A DNA stretch of 64,000 nucleotides from an uncultured Collinsella sp. (lineage in GTDB: Bacteria; Actinomycetota; Coriobacteriia; Coriobacteriales; Coriobacteriaceae). Position numbers and translations under genes: made by a program. The notes under the pieces are model-generated. The model saw only the letters and a list, made by a program, of their open reading frames with translations. It had not been told where the DNA came from and searched no databases. The stretch spans positions 14,821 to 78,820 of the forward strand of contig CABQMF010000005.1 of assembly GCA_902465265.1 (NCBI GenBank), given 5' to 3'. The number at the start of each line of letters is the position of its first letter. Position 1 is the first letter of the stretch. Of this stretch, positions 24,646 to 32,031 are shown piece after piece.

Positions 24646-25818
24646 TTAGAGCGGCTCGTCGCCGGTTCGGAGGATGGCGAGATATGGCTCATATGAAAAC
24701 GTGCGGTATCGTTTCCTGCTCGTATCGCGTTGGACAAGAATGCCCCAATCGGTAAATTGGGATATAAGGTTGTTTGCGCTCGATCTGCTAATCTGCATTC
24801 GTTCAGACACAAAGGCGGTGTCGACGATCGGATTGCCCTCGAGAAGGTCGAGTAGCATAAGGGCGTTCGTCGTAGCCCTTCCCGCCTTTTCGCGAATCAG
24901 CTTTTCGGTTTCCGAATGGAGGTCGACAAGCTTCCGCATCGAATCCCGTGCCTCGCGTGCGCTTGCAAGCAAGCAGGTGCTGAAAAACGAAACCCATCCC
25001 TCAAAATCGCCTCTCTGCCTTACGCGCATAAGCCAATCGTAGTATTCGCTCCTGTGTCGTTTGAGTTCATACGAGGGGTAGATGACCGGCTTGGTGAGCG
25101 CCCCATCATGTATGAGCGAAAGGAGGATGAGCAGACGCCCGAGGCGTCCGTTGCCGTCGAGGAACGGGTGTGTGGTTTCAAACCGGTAGTGCACCAAAGC
25201 GGCCTTGATGACCGGATCGATGTCGTCACGCTCGTTGATGAAAAGCTCGAGGTCGCCAAGTGCCTCCTTCATATCCTCCGTGTTGGGAGGGACATACGGG
25301 GCCTCATTGAGCGTGCAGCCGTTTGGTCCGACCCAGTTCTGAGTCGTCCTGAACTGGCCCGGCGTCTTGTCGGAGCCTCTGCCATTTCCAAGCAATGTGG
25401 CATGGACGGATTTGAGCAGCCTCATACAGAGTGGCAGTTCCTCCATGAGCTTGGTCGCCTGCTGCACCGCTCGAGTGTAGTTGACGACGTCGGTTAGGTC
25501 CCGGCTCGCATTGGATTCGTTTGACGGGTCAAGAACATCATCGAACGTACATTGCGTACCCTCGATTTGAGAGGACAAGAGCGCTTCCTTGCGAACGTAC
25601 ATAGAGAGGTACATGTCGATGTTCGGAACAAAGCGAGACATGCCCTCAACTTCGCCGAGTATGGCGCGACAATCGGAGACAAGCCGCATGGAATCAGCGG
25701 ATAAATTGATTGGAAAGAATGAATCCATATTGGCGGGTCTAAACGAATCATAGGCGAGGGCTCCTGAAAGGTTGTGCCTGACGTTTCCCTGTCGCCCGGG
25801 TGTGATGGGTGCGAGCAT
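24646..25818 (-). CDS. Fic/DOC family protein with N-terminal inhibitory motif
   Basis: A 390-residue Fic AMP-transferase-type enzyme that modifies a protein hydroxyl from ATP. The catalytic motif HPFLDGNGRLGR is intact (His ~217). The N-terminal helix has the inhibitory [S/T]xxxE[G/N] motif in SSQIEG (82-87), placing it in the class that is self-inhibited within the same chain. The C-terminus (~310-370) is a winged-helix-like segment (MQISRSSANNLISQFTDWGIL), so it may bind its own promoter. ATG at 25818. Its flanking DNA is noticeably AT-richer than the neighbours, hinting at later acquisition. Confidence 0.92.
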   Translation of the reverse strand: MLAPITPGRQGNVRHNLSGALAYDSFRPANMDSFFPINLSADSMRLVSDCRAILGEVEGMSRFVPNIDMYLSMYVRKEALLSSQIEGTQCTFDDVLDPSNESNASRDLTDVVNYTRAVQQATKLMEELPLCMRLLKSVHATLLGNGRGSDKTPGQFRTTQNWVGPNGCTLNEAPYVPPNTEDMKEALGDLELFINERDDIDPVIKAALVHYRFETTHPFLDGNGRLGRLLILLSLIHDGALTKPVIYPSYELKRHRSEYYDWLMRVRQRGDFEGWVSFFSTCLLASAREARDSMRKLVDLHSETEKLIREKAGRATTNALMLLDLLEGNPIVDTAFVSERMQISRSSANNLISQFTDWGILVQRDTSRKRYRTFSYEPYLAILRTGDEPL

Positions 25819-25828
25819 CGTTAGTGTC

Positions 25829-25952
25829 CTAAGAACAAATTTGAGCCAAAACTTGTTCTTAGAATTTTATAGCGCCTTCTAAGGCCAAGTTTCTGTAATA
25901 AGAAGCGTCAGAAAAACTCTAAGAACAAAATTACGCCCAAACTCGGTCTTAC
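25829..25952. promoter_or_regulatory. Fic promoter with two copies of a CTAAGAACAA operator
   Basis: Upstream of fic a palindrome with 10-bp arms, CTAAGAACAA and TTGTTCTTAG (25829-25862), follows directly after a reverse-strand TATAAA (25866-25871). A second, degenerate copy begins with the same CTAAGAACAA at 25919 and ends near 25952, exactly 90 bp from the first. The placement suits autoregulation by the Fic winged-helix segment. Confidence 0.65.
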
Positions 25953-26039
25953 ATCCGAAGGCAAGACTTAGATTGCACTGCGCTACACTTAGTCGCACTA
26001 TGGCGACATCGCGCCGCGCCCGACCCAAGGGGGACACTC

Positions 26040-26864
26040 ATGAAGAACACTCAGCTGCTGCTGATCAACGATATGTGCGGCTACGGCAAGGTCGCGCTTT
26101 CCGCCATGCTGCCGGTGCTGTCGCACATGGGCTACCGTATCCATAACCTGCCGACGGCGCTCGTTTCCGACACGCTCAACTACCCCAAGTTCTACATCCA
26201 CGACACCACGGAATACGTGCGCCAGAGCCTCGCCATCTGGGAGGAGCTCGGCTTTGAGTTCGACGCCATCTCGACCGGCTTTATCGTGACCGAGGAAGAG
26301 ACGCGCATCATCTCGGACTTTTGCCACCGCCGTGCGCAAAAGGGCACCAAGGTGTTCGTCGACCCCATCATGGGCGACAACGGCAAGCTCTATGCGGGCG
26401 TGCCCGAGTCCACGATTGGCCTCATGCGGCATCTGCTGGAGTGCGCAGACTACGCGGTGCCCAACTATACCGAGGCGTGCCTGCTTACCGATAGGCCTAT
26501 CGCCGAGCAGATTACGCCCGATGGGGCCCGCGCCCTTGTGGACGCCGTGCGTGAGCTGGGTGCCAAGTCCGTGGTCATTACGAGCGCCGTAGTCAATGGC
26601 ACGAACGCGGTTATCGGTTACGACCATGTGGCGGGGGAGTACTTTACGATTCCCTTTGAGCTCATTCCGGTCTATTTCCCGGGCACGGGCGATACGTTCT
26701 CGGCGGTGCTCGTCGGCCGCGTTATGGCAGGTTGGAGTCTGCAGCGCGCGACGTCCGATGCCATGCGTGTGGTGGCTGAGCTTATCGAGCGCAATGTCGA
26801 CCAAGAGGACAAATCGGCCGGCCTTCCCATCGAGGCCTGCCTGGATGTGATCGACCATGAGTAA
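26040..26864 (+). CDS. Pyridoxal/pyridoxamine kinase family protein
   Basis: A 274-residue ribokinase-superfamily kinase, expected to phosphorylate pyridoxal, pyridoxamine or pyridoxine in PLP salvage. It starts with LLINDMCGYGKVAL, has FVDPIMGDNGKLYAG (~111-125), and the anion hole with catalytic Asp is FPGTGDTFSAVL (~215-226). ATG at 26040 follows AAGGGGG. The next gene begins inside its stop (ATGAGTAA), so the two are translated together. Confidence 0.9.
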   Translation: MKNTQLLLINDMCGYGKVALSAMLPVLSHMGYRIHNLPTALVSDTLNYPKFYIHDTTEYVRQSLAIWEELGFEFDAISTGFIVTEEETRIISDFCHRRAQKGTKVFVDPIMGDNGKLYAGVPESTIGLMRHLLECADYAVPNYTEACLLTDRPIAEQITPDGARALVDAVRELGAKSVVITSAVVNGTNAVIGYDHVAGEYFTIPFELIPVYFPGTGDTFSAVLVGRVMAGWSLQRATSDAMRVVAELIERNVDQEDKSAGLPIEACLDVIDHE

Positions 26865-27186
26865 TGCTGGTGAGGGCGGCATCAAGCCTGCGGGCGAGAA
26901 CAAGCCGCTCGGCGTGCCGCGTGGCAAGCGTCCGCGTATCCGCGTGAGCTGCGTGGACCAGCTGGGTGCGTGCCGCTGCCACCATGGTCACAAGCCGGGC
27001 GACGTTTTTGACTTCGACCGAGACCGCGGCAAGATGTGTGCCATGGCCTGCCATGTGGGCTTTCCCTATATCGATATCCTGCGCTATGGCGGAACCGTGC
27101 CCGGCAACGAGCCCGGCACGGCAAAGTTCTGCTGCCCCGAAGTCGATACGTTGAACGTCTGGCTCGCCGAGATCGTTGACGAGTGA
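26857..27186 (+). CDS. Small Cys-rich protein, TIGR04076-like
   Basis: A 109-residue protein. After a Gly/Lys-rich tail of ~25 residues come VSCVDQLGACRCHHGHKPGD, CAMACHVGFPYI and FCCPEVDT: eight Cys and several His in a short domain, suggesting a metal site. The pattern resembles the TIGR04076 family of unknown function. It overlaps the pyridoxal-type kinase gene by eight bases, so translational coupling and a linked role are likely. Confidence 0.7.
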   Translation: MSNAGEGGIKPAGENKPLGVPRGKRPRIRVSCVDQLGACRCHHGHKPGDVFDFDRDRGKMCAMACHVGFPYIDILRYGGTVPGNEPGTAKFCCPEVDTLNVWLAEIVDE

Positions 27187-27188
27187 CC

Positions 27189-27311
27189 GAGCGTGGATTT
27201 TCTCCCACTGAGATAATGAGCGTGGATTTTCTCCCGTTTAGGGCGCACTTGAACGCTCAAAGTGGGAGATTTTCCACGCTCGTTTTTCATGCGGGAGATT
27301 ATCCACGCTTG
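27189..27311. repeat. Cluster of four GAGCGTGGATTTTCTCCC units, two in each orientation
   Basis: Units at 27189-27209 and 27218-27237 read GAGCGTGGATTTTCTCCC; units at 27261-27281 and 27291-27311 are reverse complements with one or two changes. Nested pairing is possible between outer and inner pairs. It follows the small Cys-rich gene and precedes a reverse-strand gene, so it could end transcription both ways. Confidence 0.85.
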
Positions 27312-27347
27312 TTTCGCGCCGAAGGCGTGACCCGCGACTTCGCTTGC

Positions 27348-27794
27348 CTACAGCTGCTCGAGCATAGCGGTGCAGCCGGCGAGCACGTCGCGGTACGTGG
27401 CATCGAAATTGCCGGTGTACCAGGGATCGGCCACGTCGCCGGGGTGATCAGTCCAATCGAGCAAGCGCGTAATCTTGCCGTCGGGGTCGTCGCCAAAGAT
27501 GCGATGCAGGCCACGCGCGTTCTCGGCATCCATATAGACAATGCGATCCCAGTCGCCATACTCCGCGCGACGCACCTGACGTGCGCGATGTGCGACGACG
27601 GGAATCCCGACCTCGCGCAGCTTGGCAACAGTGCCATGATGCGGCGGGTTGCCGATCTCCTCGGTCGAGGTCGCGGCGGAATCAATGACAAACTCGCCCG
27701 CGCGCCCGGCGCGCCGCACCAACTCGGTAAACACCGACTCAGCCATCGTCGAGCGGCAGATATTCCCATGGCAGATAAACAGTACGCATTGCAT
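27348..27794 (-). CDS. Low-molecular-weight protein-tyrosine phosphatase
   Basis: A 148-residue cytosolic phosphatase. The P-loop CHGNICRS (Cys8-X5-Arg14) opens the protein and the general acid Asp123 lies in ADPWYTGNF, both as in the family. The ATG at 27794 follows GAAAGGAAA and starts directly at the first beta strand; a longer in-frame start adds unlike sequence. Such enzymes dephosphorylate tyrosine kinases of polysaccharide export, or arginine-phosphate/tyrosine in other proteins; no kinase gene is nearby. Confidence 0.93.
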   Translation of the reverse strand: MQCVLFICHGNICRSTMAESVFTELVRRAGRAGEFVIDSAATSTEEIGNPPHHGTVAKLREVGIPVVAHRARQVRRAEYGDWDRIVYMDAENARGLHRIFGDDPDGKITRLLDWTDHPGDVADPWYTGNFDATYRDVLAGCTAMLEQL

Positions 27795-27845
27795 ATGCGG
27801 TTTCCTTTCGATCGCCATCATCAAGCTCGAGTATCGCATCTGCGC

Positions 27846-29081
27846 CTACGCCTGCGCCCGCTTGCGCTCCCAGCGAGCCAACTTAATCGTCACCAGCGTA
27901 AGCGCCCAGGCCACAAGCGAGAACGCGGCGCCCACTGCACCCACGTACGCAATGCCAATGCTGCTTACCACGGCGCCGCCCACTGCGGTGCCAAACGAGA
28001 TGCCGACGTTAAACGCCATGGGCTCAACCGAACTTGCGAGTACCATCGACTTGGGATGGCGGCTGCGTGCCACGTCCATAAAGTGCGTGATGCATGAGAC
28101 CGAGAACAGGTACATGAGCATCGCCAGGCTAAAGACAAAGACCAGCGCGAGCGGCATGGCGGCGCCCACGGCAAACAGCCCGAGCAGTGCCGCCGCCTGC
28201 AGCACAAACGTAACCAGCAGCGCCTTCATGCCAAAACGCGCATCGATCCATCCGCCCAGGATGTTCGAGATCAGGCAGAACACGCCATAGGCCATAAGTG
28301 TGGTGCTCGCCTGAACGGTATCCATGCCCAGCACCTGCTCCAGATAAGGCGTCACGTAGCCGTAGAATACGTAGACCGAGCCCACGCCAAACAAGAAGAT
28401 GAGCATGCCGGTGATGATGCTCGGCTCGCGTAGTAGCCCCGCCTGCTCGCGGAAGGTGGCAGGCTCATCGGTCTGCCCGGCGCGAGGCATAAACGCCACG
28501 AGCGCGCTACAGATCAAAACGGCAAAGGTCAGCGTGCCGTACATGGCCACGTGCCAATCGAGTGTGTCGGCCACAAACTTGCCAATCGAGGTCACAAAGA
28601 CCATCGCCACGGAAAACGCGCCGTACACGACCGAGATGGCAAGTGAGGTTTGCTGCGGGGATAGCAGCTCAGGGATGTACGTCACGCCCACGGCGAGCAG
28701 CGCACCCGAGACAGAGCCCAGGACAATGCGTGAGATAAACAGCACCTGGAAGTTGGGAGCCAACGCCATGACCAGGTTGCCGAGCACAAAGACGACGCTA
28801 TAGCACACGAGCAGCTGGTAGCGGCGGAATCGCCCCGTGCTGAGCGCGAGCACCGGCGTCGCGATAGCGTAGACGAGCGCAAACACGCTGATGAGCTGGC
28901 CCGCAGTGGCAAGTGATATGCCGAGTTCCGTTGCCAAGTCGCTTTCGATGCCGATGACCACGAACTCGGAGCAGCCGAGCGAGAATCCCAACAGCACGAG
29001 CAGCGCCAGGCAGAGCTTGGTGCGCGCGGGGGAGAGCGCGGCGGCGGTTGGCTTACTTTTAGGCGTGGTTGCGGCGGTCAA
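27846..29081 (-). CDS. MFS transporter, AraJ/DHA1 efflux-like
   Basis: A ~411-residue major-facilitator permease with twelve hydrophobic segments. SEFVVIGIESDLATELGIS and VFALVYAIATPVLA are typical of the drug/sugar-efflux DHA1 group. A TTG at 29081 is taken as start because GGAG lies eight bases upstream; a GTG three codons earlier overlaps that site and is the alternative. The C-terminus is basic. The gene is 51 bases downstream of nothing on its strand and stands before the LMW phosphatase, possibly co-transcribed with it. Confidence 0.85.
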   Translation of the reverse strand: MTAATTPKSKPTAAALSPARTKLCLALLVLLGFSLGCSEFVVIGIESDLATELGISLATAGQLISVFALVYAIATPVLALSTGRFRRYQLLVCYSVVFVLGNLVMALAPNFQVLFISRIVLGSVSGALLAVGVTYIPELLSPQQTSLAISVVYGAFSVAMVFVTSIGKFVADTLDWHVAMYGTLTFAVLICSALVAFMPRAGQTDEPATFREQAGLLREPSIITGMLIFLFGVGSVYVFYGYVTPYLEQVLGMDTVQASTTLMAYGVFCLISNILGGWIDARFGMKALLVTFVLQAAALLGLFAVGAAMPLALVFVFSLAMLMYLFSVSCITHFMDVARSRHPKSMVLASSVEPMAFNVGISFGTAVGGAVVSSIGIAYVGAVGAAFSLVAWALTLVTIKLARWERKRAQA

Positions 29082-29139
29082 GGTTGTCACTCCAATGTCG
29101 CATGAATAAGCGGGATTCAATCCCTGCAACTCTAACAGA

Positions 29140-29170
29140 ATGTGACAAAGGGGCAGTCCCTTTGTCACAT
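29140..29170. repeat. Palindromic repeat, family A (copy 3)
   Basis: ATGTGACAAAGGG, a GCAG-containing centre and CCCTTTGTCACAT. It lies between the divergent MFS gene and the LpdD/IDI-like fusion gene. Confidence 0.85.
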
Positions 29171-29242
29171 GGAGGGCTTGCCTGTATAGTCGCAATACAG
29201 GCGAAGATGGTCTCAGGTACATCGCGGGCGGCAGGAGATCCC

Positions 29243-30190
29243 ATGGGTATGCACACGACAAAGGTTGCAGTGGGCGAGGGCAAGTTTGCGCTCGAGGCCC
29301 AGCTGACGGTGACGCCGCGAGGCATGGCGGTGTACGCCTGCTCGCCGGAGTTTGCGCACCTGGGCGCCACGGCGCAGGCCATTCCGCGCCCCGAGCCCGG
29401 CCGTACGGCAACGGTGAGCATCCTGGCCGTTCCGTGCCATCGAGACGAGATCCCGGCGCACGATATCGCGGCGGCGCTGGCCACGCGCTTTGGCGTGCCG
29501 GTAGTTGCAAGCACGGGTTTTCATGTTGAACAAGCGAGCGGTGACGACCTGCAGCGCGTGCTCGACACCACCAAGGAGCTCATCGCCGCGCTCGAGGAAG
29601 CCGCAGCCCGCATTCTGCGCGCCGGCTGGGATGAGGGCGGTGCGGGCGCCGAGGTCGTGGCGGTCGATGCTGCGACCGGCGAGGCGCTTGGCCCCGTCGA
29701 CCGCATCGAGGCCCATGCTGGTGAGGGCATCCTGCATCAGGCATTTCTGACGCTTTTGGTCGAGGGCCGGGGCGAAGACGCGCGCCTGCTGCTCTGTCGC
29801 CGCAGTCCGCTCAAGCGCCTGTGGGGCGGGGTGCTGGCCGATAGCTGCGCCGGCCATCCGCTCCCCGGGGAAGACGTCGCGGCCGCCACGGCGCGCCGCA
29901 TTAACGAAGAGCTCGGCATTACGCGCGAGCCCGATCAGCTCAAGCACCTCGGACACGTGGTGTACCGCGAGGACCACGGCGACGGTCGCTGCGAGTGCGA
30001 ATGGTGCGAGGTCTACCTTGCCCATGTTGAGCCGGGCGAGCTGCATATCAACCAAGAGGAGATCTCGGAAGTGCGTCGCGTGGCTCCGTCCGAGCTCAAA
30101 GGCTACCTGCAGGGTCACCCCGAGCAGCTGGCCCCCTGGCTCCGCGAGGCCCTCGGCGACCCATTCATCCGCACGGCCCTCGCTATGTAA
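29243..30190 (+). CDS. Fusion of an LpdD-like domain and an IPP-isomerase-like Nudix domain
   Basis: A 315-residue two-domain protein. Residues ~1-125 (HLGATAQA, VSILAVPCHRDEIPAHDIA, VVASTGFHVEQAS) resemble the prenyl-flavin chaperone LpdD family. Residues ~155-300 match type-1 isopentenyl-diphosphate isomerase: metal-site His residues in IEAHAGEG and LHQAFL, GHPLPGE, RRINEELGI and the Glu pair in CECEWCE. Beside GHP the E. coli catalytic Cys position holds Ala, with Cys one place earlier (SCAGHP). ATG 29243 follows GCAGGAGAT. Downstream lie a transporter, an LpdC-like UbiD and UbiX, so a role in supplying or guarding prenyl-FMN is likely. The LpdD assignment rests on by-eye similarity and context. 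Confidence 0.8.
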   Translation: MGMHTTKVAVGEGKFALEAQLTVTPRGMAVYACSPEFAHLGATAQAIPRPEPGRTATVSILAVPCHRDEIPAHDIAAALATRFGVPVVASTGFHVEQASGDDLQRVLDTTKELIAALEEAAARILRAGWDEGGAGAEVVAVDAATGEALGPVDRIEAHAGEGILHQAFLTLLVEGRGEDARLLLCRRSPLKRLWGGVLADSCAGHPLPGEDVAAATARRINEELGITREPDQLKHLGHVVYREDHGDGRCECEWCEVYLAHVEPGELHINQEEISEVRRVAPSELKGYLQGHPEQLAPWLREALGDPFIRTALAM

Positions 30191-30194
30191 AAAA

Positions 30195-30213
30195 GACAGT
30201 CCCTTTGCCACAT
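30195..30213. repeat. Half copy of palindromic repeat family A
   Basis: Only the right arm remains (GACAGTCCCTTTGCCACAT), directly after the fusion gene's stop codon and abutting the hairpin at 30216. Confidence 0.6.
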
Positions 30214-30215
30214 CC

Positions 30216-30286
30216 AAACCGTCACAACATTCGGCGAAAATCTCGAAAACGAGGAAAAGCGTCGAATGTTGTGACGGTTTTTGTCT
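30216..30286 (+). terminator. 18-bp-stem hairpin with nested hairpin, probable terminator
   Basis: AAACCGTCACAACATTCG pairs perfectly with its reverse complement at 30263-30280; the 29-base loop contains a second stem CTCG-AAAA-CGAG. A T-run (TTTTTG) closes the right arm. It separates the LpdD/IDI-like gene from the transporter gene, so these may be separate transcripts. Confidence 0.8.
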
Positions 30287-30431
30287 AGGGAATCGCTTCT
30301 CATCCAAAAAATCCGCTTGACTGTATTGCCGCAACACAGCGCAACGTAAGGGGTGTCCGATAACGGGCGCCCCTTTTTAAGCGGCAACATGGCTGCGAAT
30401 TCGGAGCGCCCCCAACAAGAAAGGTGGGGAG

Positions 30432-31889
30432 ATGGAAGCGGAAAAGAAGGCGTTTAAGATCACCAAGCGCGAAATTGGCTTTGTGCTGGGTATCGTTGTC
30501 TTTTTGCTGGTGAAGTTTCTTCCTTTGGCGGAGCTGAGCTCGACGGTCGAGCTCACGGTCGGCGGTCAGACCTGTCTGGCACTGACGCTCGCCACGGTGG
30601 TGTTCTGGGCATGCGGCGTGGCACAGCCGGGCTTTGTGGGCCTGCTCTACTGCGCACTGCTCGTCCTGTTCAAGGTGTGCGTGGACGACACGGGCGCCGC
30701 GAGCATCTCGGCGACGGTCGCCTCCACGTTTAGCTCGTGGACCAAGGCCACCATGTGGCTCGTCATCGGCGCCTACCTCATCGCCAGCGCGGTCAAGGAG
30801 TCGGGCCTGGGCGAGCGCATCGCCTACGCGTTCATGCTCAAGTTCGTGCGCGACGCCAAGTCGCTCATCATCTCGATCTTCGCGCTCACCTTTGTGCTGT
30901 CGCTGCTGATCCCGCATCCGTTCCCCCGCGCCTTCCTCATCCTCGCCGTCGTCTCGGTCATCGCCGAGTCCGCCGGCTACGGTGACGACGACAAGGGCAA
31001 GCTCGGCTTCCTCGTGTTTGCCGCTGCCGCCCCGGGTTCCATGTTCTTCCTGACGGGCGACTCCACGCTTAACCCGCTCGTTGCGCAGTACAGTGCCGAG
31101 GCCGGCGGCATGAGCCCGTCCTTCGTCGACTGGTTCCTGTACATGAGCGTGCCTATGCTGGTTGCGCTGCTGTGCACCCTGTTCCTGGGCCTTTTCCTCT
31201 TTAAGCCCAGCAAGGAGCTCGTCTACGATCGCGAGCAGATCGTGGCCAAGCAGGCCGCGCTCGGCAAGCTCTCCGTCAAGGAGATCCGCACCATCGTGTG
31301 GCTTGTCATCGCCATCGCGCTGTGGCTCACCGTCTCGGGCGACTATATCGGCTGGGTCACCCTGGCCATTGGCGTTGCTCTCGCCATGCCCATCATCGGC
31401 GAAGTCCTCACTCCCGCCAGCTGGAACGCTGTCGACATCAAGTCCCTCATGTTCCTGACGGCCGCCATGGCCGTGGGCTCCGTGGGCGGTGCCACCGGCA
31501 TGAACGCCTGGATCGCCGACGTCGTGCTCCCCAGCTCCGTGCCTGAGAATATCTTCCTGTTCGCCCTGCTCGTCGCCGCGCTTTCCATGATCATCCACAT
31601 GTTCATGGGCTCGGTCATGGCCGTGCTCGGCGTGTGCGTGCCGGCATTTATCAGCTTTGCCGCCGGCTCCAGCGTGAGCCCACTCGCCGTGGCGCTCATC
31701 GTCTTCACGTCCATCAACATCCACTACATCCTGCCGTTCCATAACCTGCCGATCCTTATCGGCGAAGGCAAGGACGCCGGCGGCTACACCTCCAAAGAGG
31801 CTATGCGCATGGGCATCCCCCTCACCGCGGTCGTCTTTGTCGTCGTGCTGGTCGAGGCCGCCTGGTTCCACCTCTTTGGCCTGATGTAA
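30432..31889 (+). CDS. SLC13/DASS-type anion permease
   Basis: A 485-residue integral membrane protein with about twelve segments and the SLC13 (divalent anion:sodium symporter)/ArsB-like ion transporter fold. The SSWTKATMWLVIGAYLIASA, FFLTGDSTLNPLVA and LPFHNLPILIGEG segments fit the substrate-binding repeats. ATG at 30432 follows AAAGGTGGGGAG. It lies between the LpdD/IDI-like fusion and the LpdC-like decarboxylase, so the best guess is uptake of the aromatic carboxylate decarboxylated next door; it is not homologous in an obvious way to the L. plantarum gallate permease. Confidence 0.87.
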   Translation: MEAEKKAFKITKREIGFVLGIVVFLLVKFLPLAELSSTVELTVGGQTCLALTLATVVFWACGVAQPGFVGLLYCALLVLFKVCVDDTGAASISATVASTFSSWTKATMWLVIGAYLIASAVKESGLGERIAYAFMLKFVRDAKSLIISIFALTFVLSLLIPHPFPRAFLILAVVSVIAESAGYGDDDKGKLGFLVFAAAAPGSMFFLTGDSTLNPLVAQYSAEAGGMSPSFVDWFLYMSVPMLVALLCTLFLGLFLFKPSKELVYDREQIVAKQAALGKLSVKEIRTIVWLVIAIALWLTVSGDYIGWVTLAIGVALAMPIIGEVLTPASWNAVDIKSLMFLTAAMAVGSVGGATGMNAWIADVVLPSSVPENIFLFALLVAALSMIIHMFMGSVMAVLGVCVPAFISFAAGSSVSPLAVALIVFTSINIHYILPFHNLPILIGEGKDAGGYTSKEAMRMGIPLTAVVFVVVLVEAAWFHLFGLM

Positions 31890-32031
31890 GCGGTCGAGCG
31901 CCCCGGCTGTAAGCAGCCAAGCGCTTGAACTTCGAGTGGTCGAGCGCTCCATTTGTGAGCGCCGCGGCCCCATTACGTTACCCCGTCCGGCGGCACCCCG
32001 TCGCCGGACACTCTCCCGAAAGGAGTACGCC

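Noticed and set aside
27189..27311. Possible CRISPR array
   Set aside because: Four units are in both orientations with uneven spacing and no cas genes; an inverted repeat cluster explains them better.
29069..29242. Longer N-terminus for the LpdD/IDI-like fusion
   Set aside because: The upstream in-frame codons translate a family A palindrome and the divergent promoter region; the ATG at 29243 has a proper ribosome site.
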